A stretch of 64,000 nucleotides of DNA from Neostapfia colusana. Taxonomy: Eukaryota; Streptophyta; Magnoliopsida; Poales; Poaceae. A program made the translations under genes and the position numbers. Positions 19,014 to 31,000 of this stretch are shown here, piece after piece (the stretch's first letter is position 1; each line of letters opens with the position of its first letter). The stretch spans positions 9,712,959 to 9,776,958 of the forward strand of contig JASWHV010000017.1 in assembly GCA_030760725.1 (NCBI GenBank), read 5' to 3'. The notes under the pieces are model-generated. The model had not been told where the DNA came from. It did no database searches and saw only the letters and a program-made list of their open reading frames with translations.

Positions 19014-21167
19014 GAACCCAAAACCTCTGGCCGAAACCACGAACTTCTTTTTCAACTCCTAAGCCGACGACTTAGAGCCCTAGCCCTGACTCGCCGAGCA
19101 AAACATCGCTGAAGCACAACAAGGGAGATCGTCGGAGAAGAACCAAGCGGTCTGAGGAGGATCTAAAAGTCAAGAAGAGCGTGAGGTAGGACTTCGATAC
19201 CACCTTACGACATCATGGTGTTCATCTCTTGCATCTGTTCTTCAATTCCTTTCGAACAGAAGCGTTTTCGTGGGCAGAACATTCGATGATCAGTTCAATC
19301 TAAAGACAAGATCATCGCCACGTTCATCTTTAATCTGAACACCTCTGACCATGCAAGCCAAGGAAGAATACATACAGATCAATCTAATGAAACTAATCAT
19401 AGGATAGCATGCATGTGCATCATCGCATCTAGTTTAGGGTTTTGTGTATGATATTGATTGCTGTGAATCTTGTATGCACGTGAATCCTACATAGCAGGAC
19501 AGGTTCAGGAAGCTGTCTACGACGAACTACAGCAACCAGGTTTTGAGAATCAAGGACAACCGGAACCGCAAGAACAAGGCAAGTGCTCCTTGACCATGTT
19601 GATCCTATATTTTGGGTAAAACTATTTTGTTTTGCGAAAAGGTGTGTGTGCTGAGTCAAACATGATGGGAAAACCCTTTTTTATAGGAGTTTACTAGTTT
19701 TGATTAAACCACCCTTGTCGCCTAGGAAGTTTATGAGTCGGGTACGGTTTTTGCTTATTGCTTGGCTGAGTCCATGGGATTGGAAAGCGAGATAGATGTG
19801 TCTAGCTAACTGCACTCGTAATGATAATGAGAAACTGATGTTAATAATGGACATGGATCGGAGGGAGATCTAGGCAAGCCTGGGTTTGTGAATGAGGTAG
19901 CATGAGATGGTGGTTTTACTTGTCGTAGATCTAAGGACCGGTTCATGCATGCACATGCCAGGATAACAGTGTCACCACAAGGCCAAGTATGGGTGCGGCT
20001 TAGCTGAGTAATTAGGTAAGTTGCTAGGGTGTTATGGGCTGTGGAAGGCGTAGGGAATGGGAGTCGAGTGAGGACTGCCCTGGGAACTGCATGCCACAAG
20101 AGGGGGCCTGTGGGTGGGAGAATTGGAGATTCTAGCCTGCCGGTGAAACCTTAGTGAGTCCATACATCTAGTAACCCCTTTGTAAAGGCTATTTTGTGAT
20201 CTCTTGACCATACACCGACGGTTGTGTACTGGTATAATGGAGGTTCTGCAGTCGCCGACGGGTGACGAAATCACAAACTTGTGGGTAAAGAGGTGCAAAC
20301 TCTGCAGAGTCAAAAACTATCATGATAGCCGAGCTTACGGTCATAAGCACCTGGCTAAACTGCCATGATTAGATGAGATGGTTATTGGAATGGTTATTGG
20401 GAAGGTTCTTGGTTATAGTTTTTGGTTATGGTTTGGTTTGGAATTGTTAAGTCTGGATGATGAAAGGGTTGCATGACTAATGGGTCATGACATGAGATTG
20501 GTCTCGGTGCGAGACGAGATTGTTTTATGAGATGAGTTGGTAGCGAATACGAGGAGGTATTCGTGAGTATGAGTAAAGGATTGGTTAATGTTCGGATGGA
20601 ACACGGGAAGTGATGGAGGTATGTTGGTAATTTAACACATGCTGAGACTACATTCATCTAAAGTTAAGTTTCTGTTTTATCAATGGTTTTATAAATTTGC
20701 TTTTCTGCAAATAAGCCTTTTATACCTACCTTGTTTATAAGCTGCATATCATGTGTTATTCCCGCACTTGCTGAGTACATCATTGTGCTCAAACTTGCAT
20801 TATTATTTCTTCATCAACAGCAAGAGAAGACTACTATGAAGACCGAGTAGAGCATTATGGCGTGTGATCTGTTCTCAACCTTGCCTGTGGAGGGAATAGA
20901 GATGGAGCCACTTCTGCTTAGTTTTGCTTCCGCATTAGTTTTTGCTTCCGCATTTAATAAGATTTCCGCTGCATAGAAATAAGACTTCCGCTGTGAGCAT
21001 GAGTCCAAGAACTCATGAGGAATTGTAATAAACTTTGTTATTCGTGGTAATATATAATCTGGATTCAGTTTGTGGAACGTATGTATATGTGTGATGAACA
21101 TCCTGGGCACACATATGCATTAGTTCTCGGTTCCGTGGTTTTTTTCCACAGAATTGAGGGCGTCACA

Positions 21168-21237
21168 GATTGGTATCAGAGCCACGGGTTGACAGTAGGT
21201 TACACGCCTAGATAGAAACCTTAGGTTGACATTAGAA
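21168..21237 (+). promoter_or_regulatory. Primer-binding site and stub of the Tekay-like leader
   Basis: TGGTATCAGAGCC at 21171-21183 is a full initiator-Met PBS, three bases after the LTR. Only about 54 bases of leader follow. The sequence then switches, at a CCCC shared by both partners (21238-21241), to the pol of CRM-like copy C. Confidence 0.88.
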
Positions 21238-22691
21238 CCCCTGATGCTATTTTGAAGGATGACATTGCTAGAGCTTGCAAAGAGAAAAATAAGAAATCTG
21301 CTGAAAATGAAAATTCAGATGTCGTGAAGAAATCGGTACAGCCTAAGACTGACAATTCCAAATCTGCTCATATGAAGAAGAATGAAATAAAATTAACGAG
21401 TGCTTGTTTTTTTGCTTCCAAATCTGATTTGTTCGAATTAAAAAGTGATACTGCAATTTGCTATGTGTTTGTTTGCAAAGAAGCTTTGTTCTCACTTCAC
21501 GACACATCATGTGCTTTGCCTCCTTCTATCACTAAGCTTTTGCAGGAATACGCTGATATGTTTCCACAAGAGGTACCAGCCGGGCTGCCACCATTGAGAG
21601 GGATTGAGCATCAGATTGACCTCATCCCTGGGGCTTCTTTGCCCAACCGAGCACCATACAGGACCAATCCGGAAGAGACTAAGGAGATTCAGCGGCAAGT
21701 ACAGGAATTACTCGACAAAGGTTATGTGCGTGAGTCCCTTAGTCCTTGCTCCGTTCCTGTCTTTTTGGTTCCAAAGAAAGATGGATCATGGCGCATGTGT
21801 GTAGATTGTCGAGCAATTAATAACATAACCATTAGATATCGTCATCCTATTCCTAGGTTATATGATATGCTTGATGAACTTAGTGACTCGATGAATTTCT
21901 CTAAAATTGGTTTGCGTAGTGGATACCATCAAATTCGCATGAAGCTAGGTGATGAATGGAAAACAACATTTAAAATAAAGTTTGGGTTGTATGAGTGGTT
22001 AGTCATGCCTTTTGGTCTCACGAATGCACCTAGCACTTTCATGAGATTAATGAATGAGGTTTTACGTGCTTTCATTGGAAGATTTGTGGTAGTATATTTT
22101 GCTGACATCTTGATCTATAGCGCATCTCTCGAAGTTCATCTTGATCATCTCCGTGCTGTTTTCAATGCTTTACGTGATGCACGCTTATTTGGTAACATTG
22201 ACAAGTGCACCTTTTGCACGGATCGAGTTTCTTTTCTTGGCTATGTTGTGACACCACAGGGAATTGAAGTTGATCAAGCCAAGGTGGAGGCGATACACAG
22301 CTGGCTAACTCCTACCACGGTCACACAAGTACGAATCTTTCTCGGACTTGCTGGATTCTATCGTCGTTTTGTGAAAGACTTCAGCACCATAGCAGGCCCA
22401 CTGCATGAGCTTACAAAGAAGGGTGCTCTATTCACATGGGGCAAGGCGCAAGAGGCTGCGTTTGCAACTTTAAAGAATAGGTTAACTCATACACCCCTTC
22501 TCCAATTACCAGATTTCAGTAAGACTTTTGAATTGGAATGTGATGCTAGTGGTATTGGATTGGGAGGTGTCTTGTTGCAAGAGGGGAAACCTATTGCTTA
22601 TTTTAGCGAGAAACTGAATGGGCCTAGTCTGAACTATTCCACTTATGATAAAGAATTATATGCACTAGTACGAACTTTGGAAACATGGTAA
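21238..22691 (+). pseudogene. pol: pol of CRM-like copy C: RT and partial RNase H, catalytic residues changed
   Basis: It begins abruptly at the sequence matching 12659 of copy B, so LTR, gag and protease are missing. The full-length RT region absent from B is present. However, the first catalytic motif reads KIGLRSGYHQI, with Gly at 21909-21911 where family members have Asp. The YxDD box reads YFADIL, with Ala at 22101-22103 replacing its first Asp. Either change alone should abolish polymerisation. The frame stops at TAA 22689-22691 within RNase H, where copy B has CAA (Gln). A 2-bp insertion follows near 22780. Confidence 0.93.
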
Positions 22692-24438
22692 CATTATTTA
22701 TGGCCTAAAGAATTTGTTATACATTCTGATCATGAATCTTTGAAGCACATTAAGAACCAAACTAATCTGAACCATAGGCATATGCCAAGTGGGTAGAATT
22801 CATTGAGTCCTTTCCTTATGTCGTCAAACACAAGAAAGGAAAATATAATGTCATTGCGGATGTCTTATCTCGCTGTTACAATATGTTGTCCCAACTTGAT
22901 TTTAAGATTTTTGGCTTGGAAACAATTAAAGAACAATATGCTTTTGATGCTGATTTCAAAGATGTGCTGCTGCAATGTAAAGAAGGAAAAACATGGAACA
23001 AGTTTGTTCTCACTAATGGTTTTGTGTTTCGAACTAACAAATTGTGCATTCCAGCTGGTTCTGTGCATATCTTACTATTGCAGGAAGCACATGGTGGAGT
23101 ATTGATGGGACACTTTGGTGTCAAGAAGACGGAAGACATCTTAGCAAGCCATTTCTTTTGGCCAAAGATGAGAAGAGATGTGGAGCGGTTTGTTGCTCGT
23201 TGCACAACCTGTCAAAAAGCTAAGTCCCGTCTTAATCCATATGGTTTATACATGCCTCTTCCTGTTCCTAGTGCTCCATGGGAGGATGTTTCTATGAATT
23301 TTGTTTCAGGATTGCCTAGAACAAAGAAGGGAGGGATAGTATTTTTGTTGTTGTCGACAGATTTTCTAAAATGGCACATTTCATACCATGCCACAAAACT
23401 GATGATGCTACCCATATTGCTGATTTGTTCTTTCGAGAAGTTTTTCGTTTGCATGGGGTTCCAAACACTATTGTTTCAGATAGAGATGCCAAATTTCTTA
23501 GTCATTTTTGGAAAACCTTATGGGCTAAGTTGGGGACAAAATTACTCTTTTCTACCACTTGTCACCCTAAAACTGATGGACAGACCGAAGTAGTGAACCG
23601 TAGTTTATCTACCATGCTAAGGGCTGTTCTAAAACATAACATCAAATTATGGGAAGAATGTTTGCCTCATATTGAATTTGCATACAATCGTTCGCTGCAT
23701 TCTACTAATAAATTGTGCCCTTTTCAGATTGTATATGGTTTTATTCCTCGTGCTCCCATTGATCTTTTGGCACTGCCACTTTCAGAGAAATTGAATTTTG
23801 ATGCTTCTCGCCGTGATGAATTAATTTTTAAAATGCATGAGCAAACTAAAGCAAACATTGAGAGCATGAACGCTAAGTATCAACAAGCCGGTAGCAAGGG
23901 TAGGAAGCATGTTATTTTTGAACCTGGTGATTTGGTTTGGGTGCATTTGAGAAAGGGTAGATTTCCTGATTTGAGAAAATCTAAATTACTACCTAGAGCT
24001 GCTGGACCCTTCAAAGTGCTTCGAAAAATTAATGATAATGCATATGAAATTGAGTTGCCTGCACATTTTGGGGTTACTTTCTCTTTTAATATTGCAGATT
24101 TGAAACCATATATGGGCGAGGAAGACACATTTGAGTCGAGGACGACTCAATTGCAAGAAGGGGAGGATGATGCGGACATCGCTACCGTTAATACAACCAC
24201 AACACCAGCCCACTCACCACTCTCAGCTAATCAAGGTCCAATGACACGCGCTCGTGCACGTCAACTTAATTATCAGGTGAATTCATTCCTGGCTGTTCAA
24301 AGTAATTATCCTTCAAATGGGGACCTATTAAAGTCTTGTGATGACCTTGTTATTATTAGGTGTTTGGGAATTGATCCAGCTAGGAGGGATGAAGGGATTA
24401 ATGCAATAAAGGCTGCTCCACCCGAGGAGAAATCTTGA
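22692..24438 (+). pseudogene. pol: RNase H end and integrase of copy C, frameshifted
   Basis: The RNase H tail continues to about 22870. The integrase HHCC region (EAHGGVLMGHFG to CTTCQKAKS) is in the frame open over 22883-23593. The first DDE Asp is replaced by Asn (AAT, 23297-23299, in VSMNFVSGLP). One G is missing near 23330 relative to copy B, shifting the frame. The rest of the core and the C-terminus read in the frame from 23371 to TGA at 24436-24438. That last frame extends 271 bases into LTR3 and carries the GPMTRARARQLNYQV tail, then SFLAVQSNYPSNG, the longest version of this C-terminus here. Confidence 0.9.
24156..24167 (+). promoter_or_regulatory. Polypurine tract, copy C
   Basis: AGAAGGGGAGGA immediately before the TGATG start of LTR3. 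Confidence 0.8.
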
Positions 24439-25189
24439 GGCTGGGGCCATGTAATAAAGAGAGATTTAGACAAATAAGGAAAGGAATAAGGGAAATCTCG
24501 TCCAACTTTGCTGCTGGATGAAATTCCCTCTTTCTTCCCCCATTTAAAGATAGATGTGCTATAATAAGGAAAGAAATAGAGGAAATCATATCCTGCCTTG
24601 CTGCTGGATGGGTTTCCCTCTTTCTTTCCCTATTAAATGGTAGTCTATCACAGAAAAAGGAAGGGAATAAGGGAGATCACGTCCTACCTTTGTTGCTGGA
24701 CGAATTTCCCTCTTCCCTCCCCTATTTAAGTAGTCCAAGAGCTCCTTGACAGGGCGGGTTTTGTTTTCTGTAAGTTTAGCCATTGCTACTTCCTTGTAAC
24801 GCAAGTGTCGACGAGACCTTCCGATTACTTGAATCAGAACCCCAACTTTTTCACACCCGTGAGTGTTTGCTTGTTATCTTGTTCTTGCTTGTTCTTCGAT
24901 TGCTTGCAGGTTCAAGGCTGTTCTTGGCACGGCAAGTACAACAACAACAACAGGAGCCGGTGTAACTATCGCTAAGGCGTAGCATCCTTGTGGTTGTTGT
25001 AGTTGGGTAGCACAACGTCGATCTCCACCCAAATCGTAGTTACCAGGAGACGGTGTAACTGTCGCTCAAGGCGCCACACCATTCTGGTTGTGGTAGTCGG
25101 GCAGCCAACGTCGGCCTCCACCAAATTCGTTCATTACCAACATCTCTCATCGAAAGATAGGGCGTCCCTCGTACCCGTTGGGTTCATCA
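24168..25189 (+). repeat. LTR3: 3' LTR of copy C
   Basis: 1022 bp with TGATG/CATCA termini. It is 86 bp longer than LTR1 and LTR2: it keeps an 83-bp segment after TATCAGGTG (about 24279-24361) and has one extra ACA triplet near 24943. It represents the more complete form of the LTR. Satellite resumes immediately (AGGCC at 25190). Confidence 0.92.
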
Positions 25190-28099
25190 AGGCCGGACGG
25201 GACCTTGATGTAAGTCACGTCCGTTCATTGCAACTTGATGGTTTCGCATGCACGGATGGCGATCAGGGTTGAAATTAGGAATGTCGGCCAAACTCACGAA
25301 CTCGGGTCCTAGGTGGCCGAACGATACCTAGACAGAATAAACATCCGGATGGTGTAACTTGAGTGTTTTGTATGTATGGATGGCCATCTAGATCAAAACC
25401 GGGAAAGTTGGTATAACTCTCAAACTCGGGTATCGGGCAGTCGGACGGGACTTGACGAAATACGCATCCGGACGGTGCAACTTCATTGTTTTGCATCCGC
25501 GGATGGCCATCTGGGTCGAGATAGGAAGTCTCGGGAAAACTCACAAACTCGGGTCTCGGATGGCCGGACAGGACCTAGATGGAATACACGTTCGGACGGT
25601 GCAACTTGATGGTTTTACATGCGCAGATGGCCATCTGGGTCGAAATTGGGATAGTTGGGAAAATTAATGAACTCGGGTCCGGGACGGCGGACTGGATCTT
25701 GACGGAATACATGTTCGAATAGTGCAACAGGATGGTTTTGCATGCGCAGATGGCCATCTTGGTCAAAATTAAGAAAGTCGGTAAATTCGGTAAAACTCAC
25801 GAACTCTGTCCCGGGAAGCTGGACGCGACCTTGATGGAATACATGTCCGGACCCTGCAACTTGATGGTTTTGCATGTGCGGATGGCCATCTAGGTCGTAG
25901 ACAGAAAAGTTGGGAAAACTCACAAACTGGGCAGCCGGACGGAACCTTTAAGGAATATACCTCCGGACAGTGCAACTTGATGGTTTTGCGTGTGCGGATG
26001 GCCATCTCGGTCGAAATCGGGAATTCGGGGAAAGTCAGTAAAACTCACGAACTCGGCTCCAAGGTGGTTGGATCGGACATTAACAAAATGCACGTCTGGA
26101 TGCTGTAACTTGATTGTTTTGCATGTGCAGATGGCCATCTGGGTCAAAATCAGGAAAGTCAGTAAAACAAACTCGAGTCCCGGGAGGCCGGACGGGGATT
26201 TTGATGTAAGTCACATCCGTTCAGTGCAACTTGATGGTTTCGCATGCACAGATGGCGATCTGGGTTGAAATTAGGAACATCGGCCAAACTCACGAGCTCG
26301 GGTCTCGGGTGCCCGAACGGGACCTTGACGGAGTAAACGTCTGGATCGTGTAACTTGAGTGTTTTGCATGCGCGGATGACCATCTAGATCCAAACCGGGA
26401 AAGTCGGTATAACTCTCAAACTCGGGTCTCGGGCGGCCGGACGGGGCCTTGACGAAATACACATCCGGACGGTGCAACTTCATGGTTTTGCATCTGCAGA
26501 TGGCCATCTGGGTCGAGATAGGAAGGCTCGGGAAATCTTACAAACTCAGATCTCGGGCGGCCGGACAGGACCTAGATGGAATACACGATCGGACGGTGCA
26601 ACTTGATGGTTTAACATGGCCATCTGGGTCGAAATTGGGAAAGTTAGGAAAATTAATGAACTCGGGTCCCGGGACGGCGGACTGGACCTTGACGTAATAC
26701 ACGTTTGGATGGTGCAACAGGATGGTTTTGCATTCGTAGATGGCCATCTGGGTCAAAATCGAGAAAGTCGGTAGATTCGGTAAAACTCACAAACTCTGTC
26801 CCGGGAAGCCAAACACGACCTTGACGGAATACATGTCCGGATGGAGCAACTTGATGGTTTTGCATGTGCGGATGGCCATCTAGGTCGTAGACAGAAAAGT
26901 TGGGAAAACTCACAAACTCTGTCCCAGGAAGCCGGACGCGACCTTGAGGGAATACATGTCCGGAAGGTGCAACTTGGTGGTTTTGCATGTGCATATCGCC
27001 ATCTAGGTCGTAGACAAAAAAGTTGGGAAAACTCACAAACTGGGGCGCCGGGCAGCCATACAGGACCTTTGTGGAATACACCTCCGGACGGTGCAACTTG
27101 ATAGTTTTACGTGTGCGGATGGCCATCTGGGTCAAAATAGAGAAAGTGAGGAAAGTTAGTAAAACACACGAACTAAGGTCCAGGGTGGTTGGACGGGACA
27201 TTAACAGAATGCATGTGTGGATGCTGCAACTTGATTGTTTTGCATGCGCGGATGGCCATCTGGGTCAAAATCAGGAAAGTCAGTAAAACAAACTCGAGTC
27301 CGGGAGTCCGGACGGGAACTTGATGTAAGTCACGTCCGTTCAGTGCAACTTGATGGTTTCACATGCACGGATGGCGATCTGGGTTGAAATTAGGAACGTC
27401 GGCCAAACTCACGAACTCGGGTCCCAGGTGTCCGAACAATACCTAGACGGAATAAACATCCGGATGGTGTAACTTGAGTGTTTTGTATGCACGGATGGCC
27501 ATCTGGATCAATACCGGGAAAGTCGGTATAACTCTCAAACTCGGGTCTCGGGCGGCCGGACACGGACTTGACGAAATACACATCCGGACGGTGCAACTTC
27601 ATGGTTTTGCATGTGCGGATGGCCATCTAGGTCGTAGATAGAATAGTTGTGAAAACTCACAAACTGGGGCGTCGGGCCAACCGAATGAGACCTTTACGGA
27701 ATACACCTCCGGACGGTGATCTTTGATGGTTTTGCGTGTGCGGATGGCCATTTGGGTCAAAATCGGGAAAGTGGAGAAAGTCAGTAAAACTCATGAAATC
27801 AAGTCCAGGGTGGTTGGATGGGACATTAACAGAATGCACGTGTGGACGCTGCAACTTGATTGCTTTGCATGCGTGGATGGCCATCTGGATCAACATCAGG
27901 AAAGTCAGTAAAACAAACTCGAGTCCCGGGAGTCCGGACGGGACCTTGATGTAAGTCACGTCCGTTCAGGGAAACTTGATGGTTTTGCATGCACGGATGG
28001 CGATCTGGGTTGAAATTAGGAACGCCGGCCAAACTCACAAACTCGGGTCCCAGGTTTGCCGAACGATACCTAGACGGAATAAACATCCGGATGGTGTAA

Positions 28100-31000
28100 C
28101 TTAAGTATTTTTTATGCACGGATGACCATCTGGATCAAAACCGAGAAAGTCGGTATAACTCTCAAACTCGGGTCTCGGGCGGCCGGACGGGGCCTTGACG
28201 AAATACACATCCGGACGCTGCAACTTCATGGTTTTGCATCCGCGGATGGCCATCTGGGTCGAGATAGGAAGGCTCGGGAAAACTCACAAACTCGGGTCTC
28301 AGGCGGCCGGACAGGACCTAGATGGAATAAACGTTCCGAGGTGCAACTTGATGGTTTTACATGCGCGGATGACCATCTGGGTCGAAATTGGGAAAGTTGG
28401 GAAAAATAATGAACTCGGGTCCCGGGACGACGGACTAGACCTTGACGGAATACATGTTCGGATGGTGCAACATGATGGTTTTGCATGCGCGGATGGCCAT
28501 CTGGGTCAAAATCGAGAAAGTCGGTAAATTCGGTAAAACTCAAAAACTCTGTCCTGGGAATCCGGACGCGACCTTGATGGAATACATGTCCGGACCCTGC
28601 AACTTGATGGTTTTGCATGTGCGGATGGCCATCCAGGTCGTAGACAGAAAAGTTGGGAAAACTCACAAACTGGGCAGCCGGACGGGACCTTTACGGAATA
28701 CACCTCTGCATGGTGCAACATGATGGTTTTGCGTGTGCGGATGGCCATCTGGGTCGAAATCGAAAAAGTGGGGAAAGTCAGTAAAACTCATGAACTCGAG
28801 TCCAGGATGGTTAGATGGGACATTAACAAAATGCACGTCTGGACGCTACAACTTGATTGTTTTGCTTGCGCGGATGGCCATCTGGGTCAAAATCAGGAAA
28901 GTCAGTAAAACAAACTCGAGTCCCGGGAGGCCGGACAGGGACCTTGATGTAAGTCACGTCCGTTCAGTGCAACATGATGGTTTCGCATGCACGGATGGCG
29001 ATCTGGGTTAAAATTAGGAACGTCGGCCAAACTCACGAACTCGGGTTCCGGGTGGCCGAACGGGACCTTGACGGAATAAACGCCCGGATGGTGTAATTTG
29101 AGTGTTTTGCATGCACAGATGGCCATCTGGATCCAAAGCGGGAACATCGGTATAACCCTCAAACTCGGGTCTCGGGCGGCCGGACGGGGCTTTGATGAAA
29201 TACACATCCGGATGGTGCAACTTCATGGTTTTACATCAGCGGATGTCCATCTGGGTCGAGATAGGAAGGCTCGGGAAAACTCACAAACTCGGGTCTCGGG
29301 CGGCCGGACAGGACCTAGATGGAATACATGTTCGGACGGTGCAACTTGATGGTTTTACATGAGTGGATGGCCATCGGGGTCGAAATTGGGAAAGTTGGGA
29401 AAATTAATGAACTCGGGTCCCGTGACGGCGGACTGGACCTTGACGGAATATACGTTCGGATGGTGCAACAGGATCGTTTTGCATGCACGGATGGCATTCT
29501 GGGTCAAAATTGAGAAAGTCGGTAAATTCGGTAAAACTCACAAACTCTGTCCCGGGAAGCCGGACGCGACCTTGATGGTTTTGCATGTGCGGATGGCCAT
29601 CTAGGTCGTAGACAGAAAAGTTGGGAAAACTCACAAACTGGGGCACCGGGCAGCCGGACAGGACCTTTATGGAATACACCTCCGGACAGTGCAACACGAT
29701 AGTTTTGCGTGTGCGGATGGCCATCTGGGTCAAAATCGGGAAAGTGGGGAAGTCAGTAAAACTCACGAACTCGGGTCTAGGGTGGTTGGACGGGACATTA
29801 ACAAAATGCACGTCTGAACGCTGCAACTTGATTATTTTGCATGCGCGGATGGCCATCTGGGTCAAAATTAGTAAAGTCAGTAAAACAAACTCGAGTCCCG
29901 GGAGGCTGGACGGGGACCTTGATGTAAGTCATGTCCGTTCAGTGCAACTTGATGGTTTCGCATACACGGATGACGATCTAGGATGAAATTAGGAACGTCG
30001 GCCAAACTCACGAACTCGCGTCCCCGGTGACCGAACGGGACCTTGATGGAATAAACGTCTAGATGGTGTAACTTGATTGTTTTGTATGCGCGGATGGCAT
30101 CTGTATCCAAACCGGGATAGACGGTATAACTCTCAAACTGTGGTCTCGGACCGCCGGACGAAGCCTTGACGAAATACACATCCGAACGGTGCAACTTCAT
30201 GGTTTTGCATCCGTGGATGATCATCTAGGTCGAGATAGGAAGGCTCGGGTAAAATCACAAACTCGGGTCTCGGGCGGCCGGAGAGGACTTAGATGGAATA
30301 CACATTCGGACGGTGCAACTTGATAGTTTTACATGAGCCTATGGCCATCTAGGTCGAAATTTGGTAAAGTTAAGAAAATTAATGAACTCAGGTCCCGTGA
30401 CGGCGGACTGGACCTTGACGGAATACAAGTTCGGATGGTGCAACAGGATGGTTTTGCATACACGGATAACCATCTGGGTCAAAATCGAGAAAGTCGGTAA
30501 ATTCGGTAAAACTCAGAAACTCTATCCCGGGAAGCCGCACGTGACCTTAATGGTTTTGCATGTGCGGATGGCCATCTAGGTCGTAGATAGAATAGTTGTG
30601 AAAACTCACAAACTGGGGCGTCGGGCCAACCGAACGAGACCTTTATGGAATACACCTCCGGACGCTGCAACATGATGGTTTTGCGTGTGCAGATGGCCAT
30701 CTGGGTCGAAATCGGGAAAGTGGGGAAAATCAGCAAAACTCACGAACTCGGGTCCAGGGTGGTTGGACGGGACATTAACAAAATGCACGTCTGGACGCTG
30801 CAACTTGATTGTTTTGCATGCGCGGATGGCCATTCGGGTAAAAATCAGGAAAGTCTGTAAAACAAACTCGAGTCTCGGGAGGCCGGACGGGGACCTTAAT
30901 GTAAGTCACGTCCGTTCAGTGCTACTTGATGGTTTCGCATGCATGGATGGCGATCTGGGATGAAATTAGGAACATCGGTCAAACTCACGACTCGGGTCCC

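Larger units (their letters stand above)
18162..21167 (+). repeat. Tekay/Del-like LTR, 3006 bp
   Basis: It starts TGTGACACCC and ends GGGCGTCACA (perfect TGTGAC/GTCACA inverted ends), followed by GAT and a Met PBS. An LTR of about 3 kb with TGTGACACCC-type ends is typical of the Tekay/Del chromovirus lineage; that is family knowledge, not a database match. U3 has repeated CACGTG and GGAGCTC modules (18312-18840). TATAAATA is at 19006-19013. Short open frames inside (for example 18376-18903) have no recognisable protein. No second copy of this LTR exists in the window. Confidence 0.88.

Noticed and set aside
18376..21110. Minus-strand ORFs of 60-100 codons in the Tekay-like LTR
   Set aside because: Short, without domains or convincing starts, and expected by chance in 3 kb.
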